A stretch of 64,000 bases of DNA from Neolewinella xylanilytica (GCF_002934605.1 NZ_PTJC01000006.1:620001-684000), one strand, 5' to 3'; numbered from the stretch's first letter, positions 7,661-16,750 are shown. Made by a program: numbers and translations. Notes: generated from the letters alone by a model not told the origin.

Positions 7661-10255
7661 ATGAAACCGACCCTACTGGAATTTCATCGGCACCTTAGCC
7701 TCTACGCCCTGATCCTGATCGGAACGGTGGCCGGCTTGCCCCTCGTGGCTCAGCCGCTGAGCGGATCCTCCAACGTGGAGCAGTTACTAGCCGCCGCCGA
7801 TTCCGCCCGCGTGTCCTACAACTGGAGCGTGGCCTTGGACAACTACGACAAAGTCTACGAAATCACCGAGGAGGAATACCTGCTGCCCCTGATGGCGGAG
7901 ATGAATTACAATTTGCGCGACATCGCCTCCGGTATTCGGCTGTACACCCGCGCCTTCCGGCGCACCGAAGCGTCGGATACTACCTATAACCTCCACCGCT
8001 TTTACTTCGGTCGGATGCTCAAGATGGACGAGCAGTACGATGAGGCCGTCACCTATCTGCAAAACTTTCTGCAGCATAACCAGGATTCCGTGCTCGGCAT
8101 CCTGGCGCGGCGGGAGATCGAAGGGGCGCAGTTGTACCGGGATGCTCCCGAGAACTTGGGTGAAGTAGAGGTCCAGTACCTCGACCGTAGCATCAACAGC
8201 GTGTGGAGCGAGTACTCCCCGGTGCTCTCTCCCGATGGAAACACCCTGTACTTCGCTACCGTGAAGGCCAGCAGCCCGGTGGAACTGGTAGACGCCAACG
8301 ACGAAGATCGGTTCCTGCAGGTGTACAGCGTGACCCGCGATGAGGAGGGCGAGTGGGAACGCCCCGAAGTGCTGGGCAAAGAAGTGAACCGCCCCGGCGT
8401 CCATTCCGCGAACCCCAACGTTAGTGCCGACGGTCGCCGCCTGTACTACAACCGCATCCTGATGAACAGCAACCGCGTGGATCAGGCGAAAATCTACTAC
8501 AGCGACGTCGACGATAATGGCTGGCGCAGCGGTAATCCCGTATCCGGCATCAACAGCGACGACTACCGCGCCCTTCAACCCGCCACCGGCGAACTGTTCG
8601 GTAGCGAAGTACTGTTCTTCGCGAGCGACATGGACGGTGGTTTTGGCGGTTATGACCTTTATTATGCTACCTACCAGGGCGACGGAAGCTATTCCTCCCC
8701 GGTCAATCTCGGTGAGCGGATTAACACCGTGGGCGACGACATGACGCCCTTCTACTTCGACGGCACCCTGTACTTCAGTACCGACGGCCTGCCGACCATG
8801 GGCGGTACCGACCTGTTCTACAGCGTCTGGAACGGAAGCGTGTGGAGCGAGCCCCAGAACATGGGCGTCGGCTTCAACAGCCCCACCGACGATCTGAGCC
8901 TGAGCGTTTACAACGAGGGCCGCACCGGCTTCATGACCAGCAATCGGCCGGGCGACGGGCGGTCGGTGAAGAGCCGCACCTGCTGCGACGATATCTACGC
9001 CTTCGAGATTCCCACCATCTTCGCCAACCTCGTCGTCGGGCTGTTCAATACCGAGCGCGAGCCACTGAACAACGGTACCATCGTGCTGCAGCCGATCCGC
9101 AACGGCCGTGACGTAGGCACCGGGGAGCAGAATACCCGCGACAACGGGAACCGCTTCGATTTCGGGCTTAACCTCGAGCAGGAGTACCGCGTCGTGGCCA
9201 GCCACCCGGGCTACTTTCCCGATACCGTGGAGTTGAGTACGCTGGGGTTGGAGGAAAGTAAGAGTTTTGAGCAGGTGTTCTTCCTGCGGGTGGATCCTTC
9301 GACCATACCCGTTTACGATACCATCGCGATCGAGGAGTCCATCGCCCTGGAAAATATCCTGTACGACCTGGATAAGTCGAACATCCGACCGGATGCCGAG
9401 GGCGATCTCCGGGCTCTGACCGAGATCATGAACGAATACCCGGATATGGTGATCGAGCTAAGCTCCCACACCGACTTCCGCGGCAACGACGACTACAACG
9501 AAGGCCTCAGCCGCCGCCGCGCCGACGCCGCCCGCCGGTGGCTCATCAGCCAGGGAGGTATCGAAGCCGCGCGCATCAAATTCCAGGGTTACGGAGAAAC
9601 CCAGCCGCAGGTCATCTCCGAGCGACTGGCCCAGCGCACCGGCGCCTTTGACCAGGGAGATACCCTCACCGAAGCCTACATCAATGCCCTGCCGTCCAAC
9701 GAGCTGAAGGAGCTGGCGCACCAGCTTAACCGTCGGACGGAATTCAAGGTCCTGGAAGGCCCTACGGAAATCATCATCCGCCGCGACATCATCGAGCGGG
9801 CCATCGAAGGTCCCCAGCGGAACGCCGAGCCACAGGGAGACGAGGGCCCCCAGGGCGCGATCTATCCGCTGGATTCCATCAGTGATATGAGTACGCTCTA
9901 CGGAAAACCGGCCGAGGAAGTACGCGAGCTACCCATCCTGGTCTTCGACCGCCGGCAGGTGGATCTGGGTTCCGTTACCAAGGGCGATAAGCCCACTTTT
10001 ACCTACGAATTCACCAACCGCGGTGAGGTGCCCGCCCAGATCATGCTGATCCAGGCCTGTGAGTGCACTACCGTCGAGCACGATAACAGTAAGGTGTACG
10101 GCCCCGGTGAGCGCGGTAGCATTCAGGTGACTTTCGACAGCACCGAAAAGGAGGCTCCCGAAACGCTGGGCATCGACATTTTCCTCGAGCAGAGCGATAA
10201 GGACGGCCGACCGGTTATCGAGCTGGTGGAGTACAGTTTCGAGATCGGGGAATGA
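7661..10255 (+). CDS. PorE-like OmpA family protein (TPR, PD40 propeller, OmpA) with a C-terminal DUF1573 domain
   Basis: The 864-residue protein has a signal peptide (to about residue 31), TPR-like helices (about 35-165), a WD40-like/PD40 beta-propeller starting near SEYSPVLSPDGNTLYFAT (residue 183) and ending by TCCDDIYAFE (about 440), a carboxypeptidase-regulatory-like domain (about 455-550), and an OmpA peptidoglycan-binding domain from NILYDLDKSNIRPDA (about 564) through RRRADAARRWLI. The first four parts reproduce the layout of PorE (PG1058), which links the T9SS to peptidoglycan. After a linker comes an unusual extra domain (about 760-864), ILVFDRRQVDLGSVTKGD with CECTTVE, which reads as DUF1573. 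ATG 7661 is chosen because the signal peptide starts there. The last four bases overlap the next gene. Confidence 0.9.
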   Translation: MKPTLLEFHRHLSLYALILIGTVAGLPLVAQPLSGSSNVEQLLAAADSARVSYNWSVALDNYDKVYEITEEEYLLPLMAEMNYNLRDIASGIRLYTRAFRRTEASDTTYNLHRFYFGRMLKMDEQYDEAVTYLQNFLQHNQDSVLGILARREIEGAQLYRDAPENLGEVEVQYLDRSINSVWSEYSPVLSPDGNTLYFATVKASSPVELVDANDEDRFLQVYSVTRDEEGEWERPEVLGKEVNRPGVHSANPNVSADGRRLYYNRILMNSNRVDQAKIYYSDVDDNGWRSGNPVSGINSDDYRALQPATGELFGSEVLFFASDMDGGFGGYDLYYATYQGDGSYSSPVNLGERINTVGDDMTPFYFDGTLYFSTDGLPTMGGTDLFYSVWNGSVWSEPQNMGVGFNSPTDDLSLSVYNEGRTGFMTSNRPGDGRSVKSRTCCDDIYAFEIPTIFANLVVGLFNTEREPLNNGTIVLQPIRNGRDVGTGEQNTRDNGNRFDFGLNLEQEYRVVASHPGYFPDTVELSTLGLEESKSFEQVFFLRVDPSTIPVYDTIAIEESIALENILYDLDKSNIRPDAEGDLRALTEIMNEYPDMVIELSSHTDFRGNDDYNEGLSRRRADAARRWLISQGGIEAARIKFQGYGETQPQVISERLAQRTGAFDQGDTLTEAYINALPSNELKELAHQLNRRTEFKVLEGPTEIIIRRDIIERAIEGPQRNAEPQGDEGPQGAIYPLDSISDMSTLYGKPAEEVRELPILVFDRRQVDLGSVTKGDKPTFTYEFTNRGEVPAQIMLIQACECTTVEHDNSKVYGPGERGSIQVTFDSTEKEAPETLGIDIFLEQSDKDGRPVIELVEYSFEIGE

Positions 10256-10521
10256 CCGCCGGCCTCGTCCATAATCGCTGGGTCGCCGGCTACCTGGACG
10301 CCTGGAGGCGGTACGGTGATTTCAGCGGGCGGGCCACTTTCTTCGCTTACCTGACCTTTTTTGTCCCCAACCTGGCGATCGGCATATTGCTACAATTCCT
10401 CGAGGGCTTGGGGGGCGGCGGTTTTTTTAGTTTCGTGGTGGTTTGCTACGCGCTGGCGGCACTGCTGCCGGGGGTGGCGGTGACGGTGCGGTTGGTGCGG
10501 GGAGTGTTTGGGCGGGGGTAG
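10252..10521 (+). CDS. Shortened DUF805-like membrane protein
   Basis: The 89-residue product starts in an ATGA overlap with the PorE-like gene. It begins like DUF805 proteins (RYGDFSGRATFFAYLTFFV), has two hydrophobic segments, and then stops at VTVRLVRGVFGRG. In full-length DUF805 proteins this is where the conserved RRLHDTGRSGWW motif and a final membrane helix would follow. The stop lies only about 10 bp before the repeat complex, so the gene may have lost its 3' end when the repeats arrived, or be a minimal family member. The overlap with the previous gene argues that it is still translated. Confidence 0.55.
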   Translation: MTAGLVHNRWVAGYLDAWRRYGDFSGRATFFAYLTFFVPNLAIGILLQFLEGLGGGGFFSFVVVCYALAALLPGVAVTVRLVRGVFGRG

Positions 10522-10531
10522 GGTGACGTGG

Positions 10532-10990
10532 TCGCTGCGCGACTTTAGGGGAAACACAAAGGTGGCCTGGAGATGGTTTTAAGTGGGTCGTCGCTGCGCG
10601 ACTAAAGAGGGAAACACGGAGGTGCCACGGAGTACCCACAGAGGTGCCACAGAGAGATGTGCATACTGATGTGACCTTGTCGCTGCGCGACTAAAGAGGG
10701 AAACACGGAGGTGCCACGGAGTACGCACAGAGGTGCCACAGAGAGATGAGCATACTGATTTGACGTGATCGCTGCGCGGCTTTAGGGGAAACACAGAGGT
10801 GCCACGGAGTACGCACAGAGGTGCCACGGAGAGATGCGCATACTGATGTGACCTTGTCGCTGCGCGGCTTTAGGGGAAATACATAGTTGCCACGGGGTAC
10901 ACACAGAGGTGCCACAGAGAGATGAGCATACTGATGTGACGTGATCGCTGCGCGACAAGGGGAAACACAGCCTTGGCACAGAGGTACTAT
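10532..10990 (+). repeat. 88/89-bp tandem repeat array (four full units plus two partial)
   Basis: The sequence TCGCTGCGCGAC/GGC marks each unit start at 10532, 10591, 10680, 10769, 10857 and 10945, giving spacings of 59, 89, 89, 88 and 88 bp. A unit reads: the marker, a GGGAAACAC core, GGAGGTGCCACGGAGTAC, GCACAGAGGTGCCAC, AGAGAGATG, then CATACTGATGTGACCT. Within the unit the CACRGAGGTGCC element itself occurs twice. Units differ by scattered substitutions, so the array is not freshly made. Open frames that cross it on the minus strand are by-products of the period (88-89 bp) and are not genes. It sits in the gap between two convergent genes. Confidence 0.93.
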
Positions 10991-11045
10991 AGAGTTGATT
11001 AGGGCAGAATTAATGCTAGGAAAAGGCAATGAATGTAGGGGAGAG

Positions 11046-11420
11046 CCCCTCGGTGGCACCTCTGTGCATCCCTCCGTGAAGCGCGAAGCGCCCGCTGTGT
11101 TTAACCCCCCAACGAGCCGCAGGCGAGCACGGCAGACCAGAAAATCCGAGTATATCCGTGCCCAAAATCTGCGGACATCCGTGTTGAGCCCTCCCAGCCG
11201 AAGGCAGTGCACCCCTCGGTGGCACCTCTGTGCATCCCTCCGTGAAGCGCGCAGCGCCCGCTGTGTTTAACCCAAACGAGCCGCAGGCGAGCAACCCAGG
11301 ACAGAAAAATCCGAGTATATCCCTGCCCAAAATCTGCGGATATCCGTGTTGAGCCCTTCCCAGCCGAAGGCAAAGAAAGCTACGCGCAGCGCCCACCACA
11401 ACGAGCCGCAGGCGAGCAAC
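11046..11420 (+). repeat. 166-bp tandem repeat, about 2.3 copies, partly inverted relative to the preceding array
   Basis: Two long units start at 11046 and 11212 with CCCCTCGGTGGCACCTCTG, followed by TGCATCCCTCCGTGAAGCGC, CCCGCTGTGTTTAACCC, AACGAGCCGCAGGCGAGCA, AATCCGAGTATATCC, CCCAAAATCTGCGGA, ATCCGTGTTGAGCCC and CCCAGCCGAAGGCA. A third, partial copy keeps only AACGAGCCGCAGGCGAGCA (from 11400). The segment GTGGCACCTCTGTGC is the reverse complement of GCACAGAGGTGCCAC in the preceding 88/89-bp array, so the two arrays are head to head. Sequences of the CACAGAGG and ATCTGCGGA type recur between genes in many environmental bacteria (general knowledge, not checked here). Confidence 0.9.
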
Positions 11421-11537
11421 CAAAAAAAGCAATGACAAGTCGAGGGCAACCAACAAAACCGGCAAGCACTGCCCAATGGGCAATAAGAAATTCCCCCACC
11501 TTCCAACTTCGTACCTCAGACTTTAGACATTATACTT

Positions 11538-12545
11538 CTACAAGCCCGCGGCCGCCGAGATCTCCAGCATCCGGTCGATGCTCTTCACCCCCTTTTCGAT
11601 CACCCACTCCGGAAGCTTGATCTCCGGCTGCTCGTACTCCATGCAGAGGTAGAGCTTCTCCATGGTATTGCGCTTCATGTGGGGGCACTCGTTACAGGCG
11701 CAGGTATTATTGGGGGGGGCGGGGTAGAATTGCTTGCCGGGATTCGATTTCTCCATCTGGTGGATGATGCCCGGCTCGGTGGCCACGATGAATTCGTTGT
11801 AGCCACTATCCCGGGTGAAGCGGAGCAGGCTGGAAGTAGAGCCCACGTGGTCGGCGATGTCCAGGATGTGGGCCTCGCATTCGGGGTGGGCGATAAAGGC
11901 AGCCTCGGGGTGGGCGATCTTCAGTTTGGTTACCTTTTCGTGGCTGAAGATCTCGTGGACCATGCAGCTGCCGTTCCACAGCACCATGTCCCGCCCGGTT
12001 TCCTTTACCAGCCAGCGACCGAGGTTGACGTCGGGGGCGAAAATGATGGGTTGATCCCGGGGGATGGAATCGATGATGTGTCGGGCATTGGTGCTCGTGC
12101 AGCAAATGTCGGTGAGCGTTTTGAGCTCGGCCGTGCAGTTGATATAGCTGACGACGATGTGGTCCGGGTACTTTTCCTTGAACTTGGCGAAGACCGGGGC
12201 GGGGCAGGAGTCTGCCAGGCTACAACCGGCTTTCAGGTCGGGAAGCAGGACTTTCTTCTGGGGGCTGAGCATCTTGGCCGTCTCCGCCATAAAGTGGACA
12301 CCGGCAAAGACGATGATGTCCGCATCCGTGCTGGCGGCTTGCTGGCTCAACCCGAGGCTGTCGCCGATGTAGTCGGCAATATCCTGGATCTCGCTTTCCT
12401 GGTAGTAGTGGGCCAGAATGACCGCGTTGCGCTCCTTCTTCAGGCGATTAATTTCCGCCGCCAGGTCGAGCGTCGGGTCAACATCCAGGTCCAGGAAGCC
12501 GCGGCGCTTCAGGTTTTGGGTAGCGAGATCGATTTCGGCAGACAT
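11538..12545 (-). CDS. nadA: Quinolinate synthase NadA
   Basis: The 335-residue protein is a complete NadA. It condenses iminoaspartate with dihydroxyacetone phosphate to quinolinate in de novo NAD synthesis. Visible features are [24 protein letters not shown] (substrate and core), [12 protein letters not shown], and the three iron-sulfur Cys regions: [10 protein letters not shown] (Cys108 the likely ligand), NGSCMVHE, and the C-terminal [12 protein letters not shown]. The enzyme is cytosolic and oxygen-sensitive. nadB and nadC are not in the window. The upstream gap of 138 bp to the divergent oxidoreductase holds both promoters; the downstream side is the repeat complex. Confidence 0.96.
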   Translation of the reverse strand: MSAEIDLATQNLKRRGFLDLDVDPTLDLAAEINRLKKERNAVILAHYYQESEIQDIADYIGDSLGLSQQAASTDADIIVFAGVHFMAETAKMLSPQKKVLLPDLKAGCSLADSCPAPVFAKFKEKYPDHIVVSYINCTAELKTLTDICCTSTNARHIIDSIPRDQPIIFAPDVNLGRWLVKETGRDMVLWNGSCMVHEIFSHEKVTKLKIAHPEAAFIAHPECEAHILDIADHVGSTSSLLRFTRDSGYNEFIVATEPGIIHQMEKSNPGKQFYPAPPNNTCACNECPHMKRNTMEKLYLCMEYEQPEIKLPEWVIEKGVKSIDRMLEISAAAGL

Positions 12546-12683
12546 ATATCGTTGTTTTACGGTAAGGCCTATATAACGGGGAAAAAGCGGATAAGTTGCT
12601 TAGCTTCGATTTTAAACTAAGTACCGTACCCGCGCTCCGCCGCCATAATGTCCTACATTCGCTGGCCACAAACCTACTCCTCT

Positions 12684-13676
12684 ATGGCTACCTTCAATTG
12701 GGCTATTCTGGGCCTTGGCAATATTGCCCGCAAATTTGCCGAAGACCTCCAACGCATCGATGACGCCAAGCTGGTTGCGGTCGGATCGCGGTCGCTGGAA
12801 AGAGCACGGGCCTTTGCCGAGGACTTCGGGGCCGAACACGCCGCCGGCACCTACGAAGCGGCCTTCGACGGGCCGAAGATCGACGCCGTCTACATCGCTA
12901 CGCCGCATACCGGCCACCGGGAGCTGACGCTGAGGTGCCTGGAGCGGGGCATCCCGGTGCTCTGCGAGAAACCATTGGGACTGAACCTGAACGAAGTGGA
13001 AAGCATGGTGGCGGCGGCGCGCGGGAGCAATACCTACCTTATGGAAGCACTGTGGTCCTGCTTTATTCCTTCCATCGTGGAGATGAAGGAACTCGTAGAC
13101 CGGGGGGGGATCGGTACGCTGGAGGGGGTTCGTGCCGACTTCGGTTTTCGCGGGCAGCCACGGGATGACTTCGACCGGGACCGGCTCTACAATCCGGCCC
13201 TCGGTGGGGGAGCCCTGCTCGACATCGGTATTTATCCGGTCTGGCTGGCCCAGTTCCTGTTCGGCGTGCCGGATGAAATTCATGCCACGGCCCGGCTCAC
13301 CGATCTCGGGGCGGACATCGACACCCAGGTGACCCTCAAGTATCCCGGAGGGCGGTTGGCGCATTGCTACTCGACGCTGCTCGGCGAAACGAAAACGGAC
13401 GCCCTGCTGCTGGGTACCGAGGGGGAATTGCACATTCACGGCCGGTTCCACCACGCACAGGGCTTCAGCGTCCTTCGGGGAACGGACGAGCCGCCCGAGA
13501 ATCACTACCGCAGCTACGAAGGCAACGGCTACCAGTTCGAAGCCATGGCCGTTATGGAAGACGTGCGGGCCGGCCGCAAGGAGTCCACCCGCTGGTCATT
13601 AGACGATAGCCTGCTCCTGCACCGCACCCTGACCCGCGTCAGGGAACTGATCGGCGTACGGTACCCCGGGGAGTAG
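12684..13676 (+). CDS. Gfo/Idh/MocA family oxidoreductase
   Basis: The 330-residue protein begins MATFNWAILGLGNIARKF, with the Rossmann glycine motif GLGNIA, followed by the nucleotide-binding strand LVAVGSRS and the family signature CEKPLGLN near residue 100 that carries the catalytic-region Lys. The C-terminal half (about 125-330) has the expected beta-sheet domain with GGGALLDIGIYPVWLAQ. These enzymes oxidise or reduce sugars, inositols or related compounds with NAD(P); dimeric dihydrodiol/xylose-dehydrogenase-like relatives have a similar length. The substrate is not readable. I prefer ATG 12684 over the in-frame ATG 12648 because the fold starts immediately. Confidence 0.93.
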   Translation: MATFNWAILGLGNIARKFAEDLQRIDDAKLVAVGSRSLERARAFAEDFGAEHAAGTYEAAFDGPKIDAVYIATPHTGHRELTLRCLERGIPVLCEKPLGLNLNEVESMVAAARGSNTYLMEALWSCFIPSIVEMKELVDRGGIGTLEGVRADFGFRGQPRDDFDRDRLYNPALGGGALLDIGIYPVWLAQFLFGVPDEIHATARLTDLGADIDTQVTLKYPGGRLAHCYSTLLGETKTDALLLGTEGELHIHGRFHHAQGFSVLRGTDEPPENHYRSYEGNGYQFEAMAVMEDVRAGRKESTRWSLDDSLLLHRTLTRVRELIGVRYPGE

Positions 13677-13688
13677 CGAAAGCTGAGC

Positions 13689-14141
13689 TTATAGTGAGGC
13701 AATGACGATCAACGCGCCGATGGTGCCGACGATGCCAAGGATCAAACCGGCCACTGCCAAACCCTTCAACGGAAGCCCCTCGCGGCGGGCTTTCCCGAGT
13801 CCGATAGCGCTGAACACCACGGCCAGGGGACCGAGAATGACGCCGAACACGAAGAGGCCGACTACCCCGCACACGAAACCGGCCACCGCCATACCGTTGC
13901 CCTGACTGACTTCGCCCTGGGCGGAGTCGGCCCGGCGGGACTGGCGCTTGGCAATACCGAGGGCGATACGCTCCCGGAAGGTCAGTTTGCGACCGAGGCT
14001 AGCTTCGACGTCGTGGCGGTCGAGGGAGGCCGTCGGTAAAGCCTCCACGGCAACCGGTGCCGGTACACCGATGGCCGCGGGTACGGACAGGGGGAGCAGG
14101 AAGAGTAGGAAATAGCACAAATAAGTTAGGGCGTGCTTCAT
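13689..14141 (-). CDS. DUF4190-like small membrane protein
   Basis: The 150-residue protein has an N-terminal hydrophobic signal or anchor (about residues 5-25), a polar middle with a basic stretch (GRKLTFRERIALGIAKRQSRR), and a C-terminal pair of membrane helices in the pattern NGMAVAGFVCGVVGLFVFG and GLAVAGLILGIVGTIGALIV. That paired small-residue-rich layout is DUF4190, common in Bacteroidota and Actinobacteria, of unknown function. It is convergent with the oxidoreductase (12 bp between stops) and divergent from the EamA transporter. Confidence 0.8.
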   Translation of the reverse strand: MKHALTYLCYFLLFLLPLSVPAAIGVPAPVAVEALPTASLDRHDVEASLGRKLTFRERIALGIAKRQSRRADSAQGEVSQGNGMAVAGFVCGVVGLFVFGVILGPLAVVFSAIGLGKARREGLPLKGLAVAGLILGIVGTIGALIVIASL

Positions 14142-14234
14142 CTATAGGGGTAATTAGGTGGGAATGTTTATTCGCCACAGCTAACTCCACGTGGCGGCGG
14201 GATAGTATGGGTTCCGTTTAATTAAGAGGCGACC

Positions 14235-14242
14235 TACCTTCG
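14235..14242 (+). promoter_or_regulatory. Possible -7 element of the EamA transporter gene
   Basis: TACCTTCG matches TAnnTTTG except for one C and lies four bases before the GTG start at 14247, so the mRNA would have almost no leader. The same TACCTTCG form is found in front of the penicillin acylase (2296-2303, minus strand), which suggests that this genome tolerates C at that position. Confidence 0.45.
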
Positions 14243-14246
14243 CCGC

Positions 14247-15131
14247 GTGCAACGGCTACCTACGGTCCGGGACTTTCTCACCTTGCTCGGACTCAGCCTG
14301 ATCTGGGGCACCAGCTACATCCTGATCAAGTGGGGACTGGAGGTATTCTCCGCCCGGCAGATCGCGGTGCTCCGGCTCGGGATATCCGCCCTGGCGTTGG
14401 CCCCCTTTGCCATTACTCACCTGCGGCGAATCCGGGTCCGGCAATTGCCGGTACTCGTACTGGTGGGGCTTACCGGCACCGCTATCCCTTCCTTCTTGTT
14501 TCCCATCGCCCAGACCCGGCTCAGCAGCAGCCTGACCGGTATGTTGAGCAGCCTGACGCCGTTGTGCACCTTTCTGGTGGCCTGGCTGATTTTCCGCAAC
14601 CGCCCCGCCCGCAACCAGGTAGTCGGCATCGCGGTAGGGCTGGCGGGGGCTGTACTGTTGGCCTACGTAGCCCCCGGCGGGGGGGAACAAACCAACCAAC
14701 TGGTTTATGCGGCCCTGGTGCTGGGGGCGTGCCTCTGCTACGGAACCTCCGCCAATCTCGTCGGGAACTGTTTTCAGCGGCTCCCGTCCCTGACCATTAC
14801 CGTTGTGAGTTTCTTTCTGGTGGGATTACCTGCCCTGGTGTACGCCGTTACGTTCGGTGGGATACCGGAGACGGTGGGGGAGGCCGGCGCCCGGGGATGG
14901 GAGGCCTTGGGGTACGTTACGTTGCTTGCCGTGGGCAGTACGGTACTGGCGAGTTTCGTATTTTTTCGGCTGATACAGGGCACCGGAGCGGTGTTTGCGA
15001 GTACGGTATCTTACCTCATTCCGGTGGTTGCGCTGATGTGGGGACTCGTGGACGGGGAAGCGTTTGCCTTGCTACAATTGCCGGCCATCGCTTTGGTGTT
15101 GATAGGTATATTTCTCAGCAAGCGTAACTAA
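14247..15131 (+). CDS. EamA (DMT superfamily) transporter
   Basis: The 294-residue protein has about ten hydrophobic helices in two repeats, each opening with the DMT pattern: LLGLSLIWGTSYILIKWGLE at residues 13-32 and, in the second half, LGACLCYGTSANLVGN. The TGMLSSLTPLCTFLVAWLIF segment is the typical end of the first repeat, and ASTVSYLIPVVALMWGLVDGE that of the second. Members export amino acids, purines or other metabolites across the inner membrane; the substrate is not predictable. It starts with GTG 14247, the only start that keeps the first helix. Confidence 0.92.
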   Translation: MQRLPTVRDFLTLLGLSLIWGTSYILIKWGLEVFSARQIAVLRLGISALALAPFAITHLRRIRVRQLPVLVLVGLTGTAIPSFLFPIAQTRLSSSLTGMLSSLTPLCTFLVAWLIFRNRPARNQVVGIAVGLAGAVLLAYVAPGGGEQTNQLVYAALVLGACLCYGTSANLVGNCFQRLPSLTITVVSFFLVGLPALVYAVTFGGIPETVGEAGARGWEALGYVTLLAVGSTVLASFVFFRLIQGTGAVFASTVSYLIPVVALMWGLVDGEAFALLQLPAIALVLIGIFLSKRN

Positions 15132-15237
15132 CGGGACATATCGTCAATCGGAGATTACCGATCTTGTGGGGTAGAGAGCATCTGAGGAAAAAATTTGTTC
15201 CATCACGGATGCACCGGCTTTTGCCTAAGTAAGATGT

Positions 15238-16638
15238 ATGAGGCTACTGTTACTCTTTATTTTTTTCATAACCCCATTCCTGGTCAAGGCGGGCCCGGGC
15301 GACAGCGTGTATATCGATGAAGTATTGCTCATCGGGCATAAGAAGACGCGGCCCCGGGTAATTTTTCGGGAGATGACGTTCGGGCGAGGCCAGCAAATTG
15401 CACGGGAAGAATTGTCATTAGAGATCGACCGGAGCTACAATAACCTGATGAATACCGGACTTTTCGCTAGCGTGGATATCGCCTACGATACCGCGAGCGC
15501 GGAGATGGGGAGCACGGTGATCCTGGTTAATATGCGCGAAAGCTGGTACATCTATCCCGTGCCGGAATTCGAGTTGGCCGATCGCAACTTCAACGTGTGG
15601 TGGAACGAACAAGAGCGGTCACTGGATCGGGTCAATATCGGAGGGAAACTGACCCATTACAACGTTACCGGCCAGCGCGACCGGCTTAAGGTAGGCTTCA
15701 CCACGGGCTACACCCGTTCGATGGAGGCTTCGTACGGGTTTCCTTACCTCAACAAGGCAGGGTCCATTGGTATGAGCGTTGGGTTCAGCTATCAGCGGCG
15801 GCGGGAGCAAAATTACCTGACCCGCAACAACCGGCAGGAGTTCTATTCCGATCCGAACACCTTCGTGTATCGCCGCTCTTCCGCCCAGGTTTCAGTAAGC
15901 TACCGTAGGAAAATCTACCTTTCTCATTCTTTCGGGATCGGTTGGCAAGAGTCCCAGATAGCCGATACGATAGCCGAGCTGCTGAACCCGGAATTTTACG
16001 GAGACGGTCGCCAGTCGCAGCGGTACTTCCGCATTAGCTACGATATGAGTAACGACCGGCGGGATATCCGGAACTACCCCTGGAAGGGAACTTTGTTGCG
16101 GGCAGGAATCAGTAAGGACGGACTCGGCATTTACGGCGAGCGGGACGGACTGGAAGTGCACGCCGACTATCAGAAATTTATCCCTTTTTGGAAGCATTAC
16201 TCGTTTAACTACGCCCTGGCGGGAAAGTATAGCCTGATTCGGACCCAGCAGCCCTTTCTGGAAAACCGGGCCATCGGGTTTGGGAGTAACGGCCTGATCG
16301 GCTATCAATTTTACGTAGTCGACGGGCTGGACATGATGATCTGGCGGCTGGGGTTACGGCGCGAGCTCTTCAAGACCAAGCTCGATCTGGGCAAGCTCGT
16401 TTTTATCGACGCTTTTCGCTACGTACCGATCCGAATGGCGGTTTCCTTACAGTTCAACCAGGGATTTGCCAACGCTCCCTTCGTGGACGATTCTAACCGG
16501 CTCAACAACAACCTGCTCACCGGTTTCGGGGCCGGGTTGGACGTTATCCTTTATTACGACATGGTCGGTGGCGTCCAGTACAACCGCAATCACCTCGGGG
16601 AGGACGGGGTATACCTCAACCTGAACATGAGCTTTTAA
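15238..16638 (+). CDS. Omp85-superfamily outer membrane protein with one POTRA-like domain
   Basis: The 466-residue protein has a signal peptide ending near KAGPG, one POTRA-like domain (about residues 25-105; VYIDEVLLIGHKKTRPRVIFREM and NLMNTGLFASVDIAYD), and a beta-barrel with many alternating strands ending in VYLNLNMSF, an outer-membrane insertion signal with a terminal aromatic residue. BamA and TamA have several POTRA domains and are longer, so this is a short, specialised relative that may act as a porin-like translocon or assembly factor for particular partners. A similar compact type is often found in Bacteroidota. It stands alone between the EamA transporter and the glycosyltransferase. 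Confidence 0.85.
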   Translation: MRLLLLFIFFITPFLVKAGPGDSVYIDEVLLIGHKKTRPRVIFREMTFGRGQQIAREELSLEIDRSYNNLMNTGLFASVDIAYDTASAEMGSTVILVNMRESWYIYPVPEFELADRNFNVWWNEQERSLDRVNIGGKLTHYNVTGQRDRLKVGFTTGYTRSMEASYGFPYLNKAGSIGMSVGFSYQRRREQNYLTRNNRQEFYSDPNTFVYRRSSAQVSVSYRRKIYLSHSFGIGWQESQIADTIAELLNPEFYGDGRQSQRYFRISYDMSNDRRDIRNYPWKGTLLRAGISKDGLGIYGERDGLEVHADYQKFIPFWKHYSFNYALAGKYSLIRTQQPFLENRAIGFGSNGLIGYQFYVVDGLDMMIWRLGLRRELFKTKLDLGKLVFIDAFRYVPIRMAVSLQFNQGFANAPFVDDSNRLNNNLLTGFGAGLDVILYYDMVGGVQYNRNHLGEDGVYLNLNMSF

Positions 16639-16732
16639 GGGGGCGATTTTCCCTGTGACAGTCGGTATAGGAGCATGGCCAGTCATATACTTTCCTTGCC
16701 AAGTCCGATGAAGGAGATGGGGCTTTGAACGA

Positions 16733-16750
16733 ATACCCAGATCTGGGTAT
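16733..16750 (+). promoter_or_regulatory. 18-bp perfect palindrome (possible operator)
   Basis: ATACCCAGATCTGGGTAT is fully self-complementary. A second, imperfect dyad GGGTATATCCC lies 24 bp further on (16775-16785). Both lie upstream of the TAACTTTG element at 16845 that probably starts the glycosyltransferase transcript, about 95 and 60 bp before it, a place where an activator could bind. No regulator gene is adjacent. Confidence 0.45.

Noticed and set aside
7787..9205. 472-codon open frame on the minus strand
   Set aside because: Antisense to the PorE-like gene; the product is Val/His/Ala-rich, as produced by GC-rich third positions.
10691..11212. 173-codon and other minus-strand frames through the repeat complex
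   Set aside because: They copy the repeat unit in protein form (recurring segments), start and stop at random, and have no family. They are by-products of the arrays.
10532..11420. CRISPR array
   Set aside because: The repeats have no unique spacers of constant length; the whole unit is repeated.
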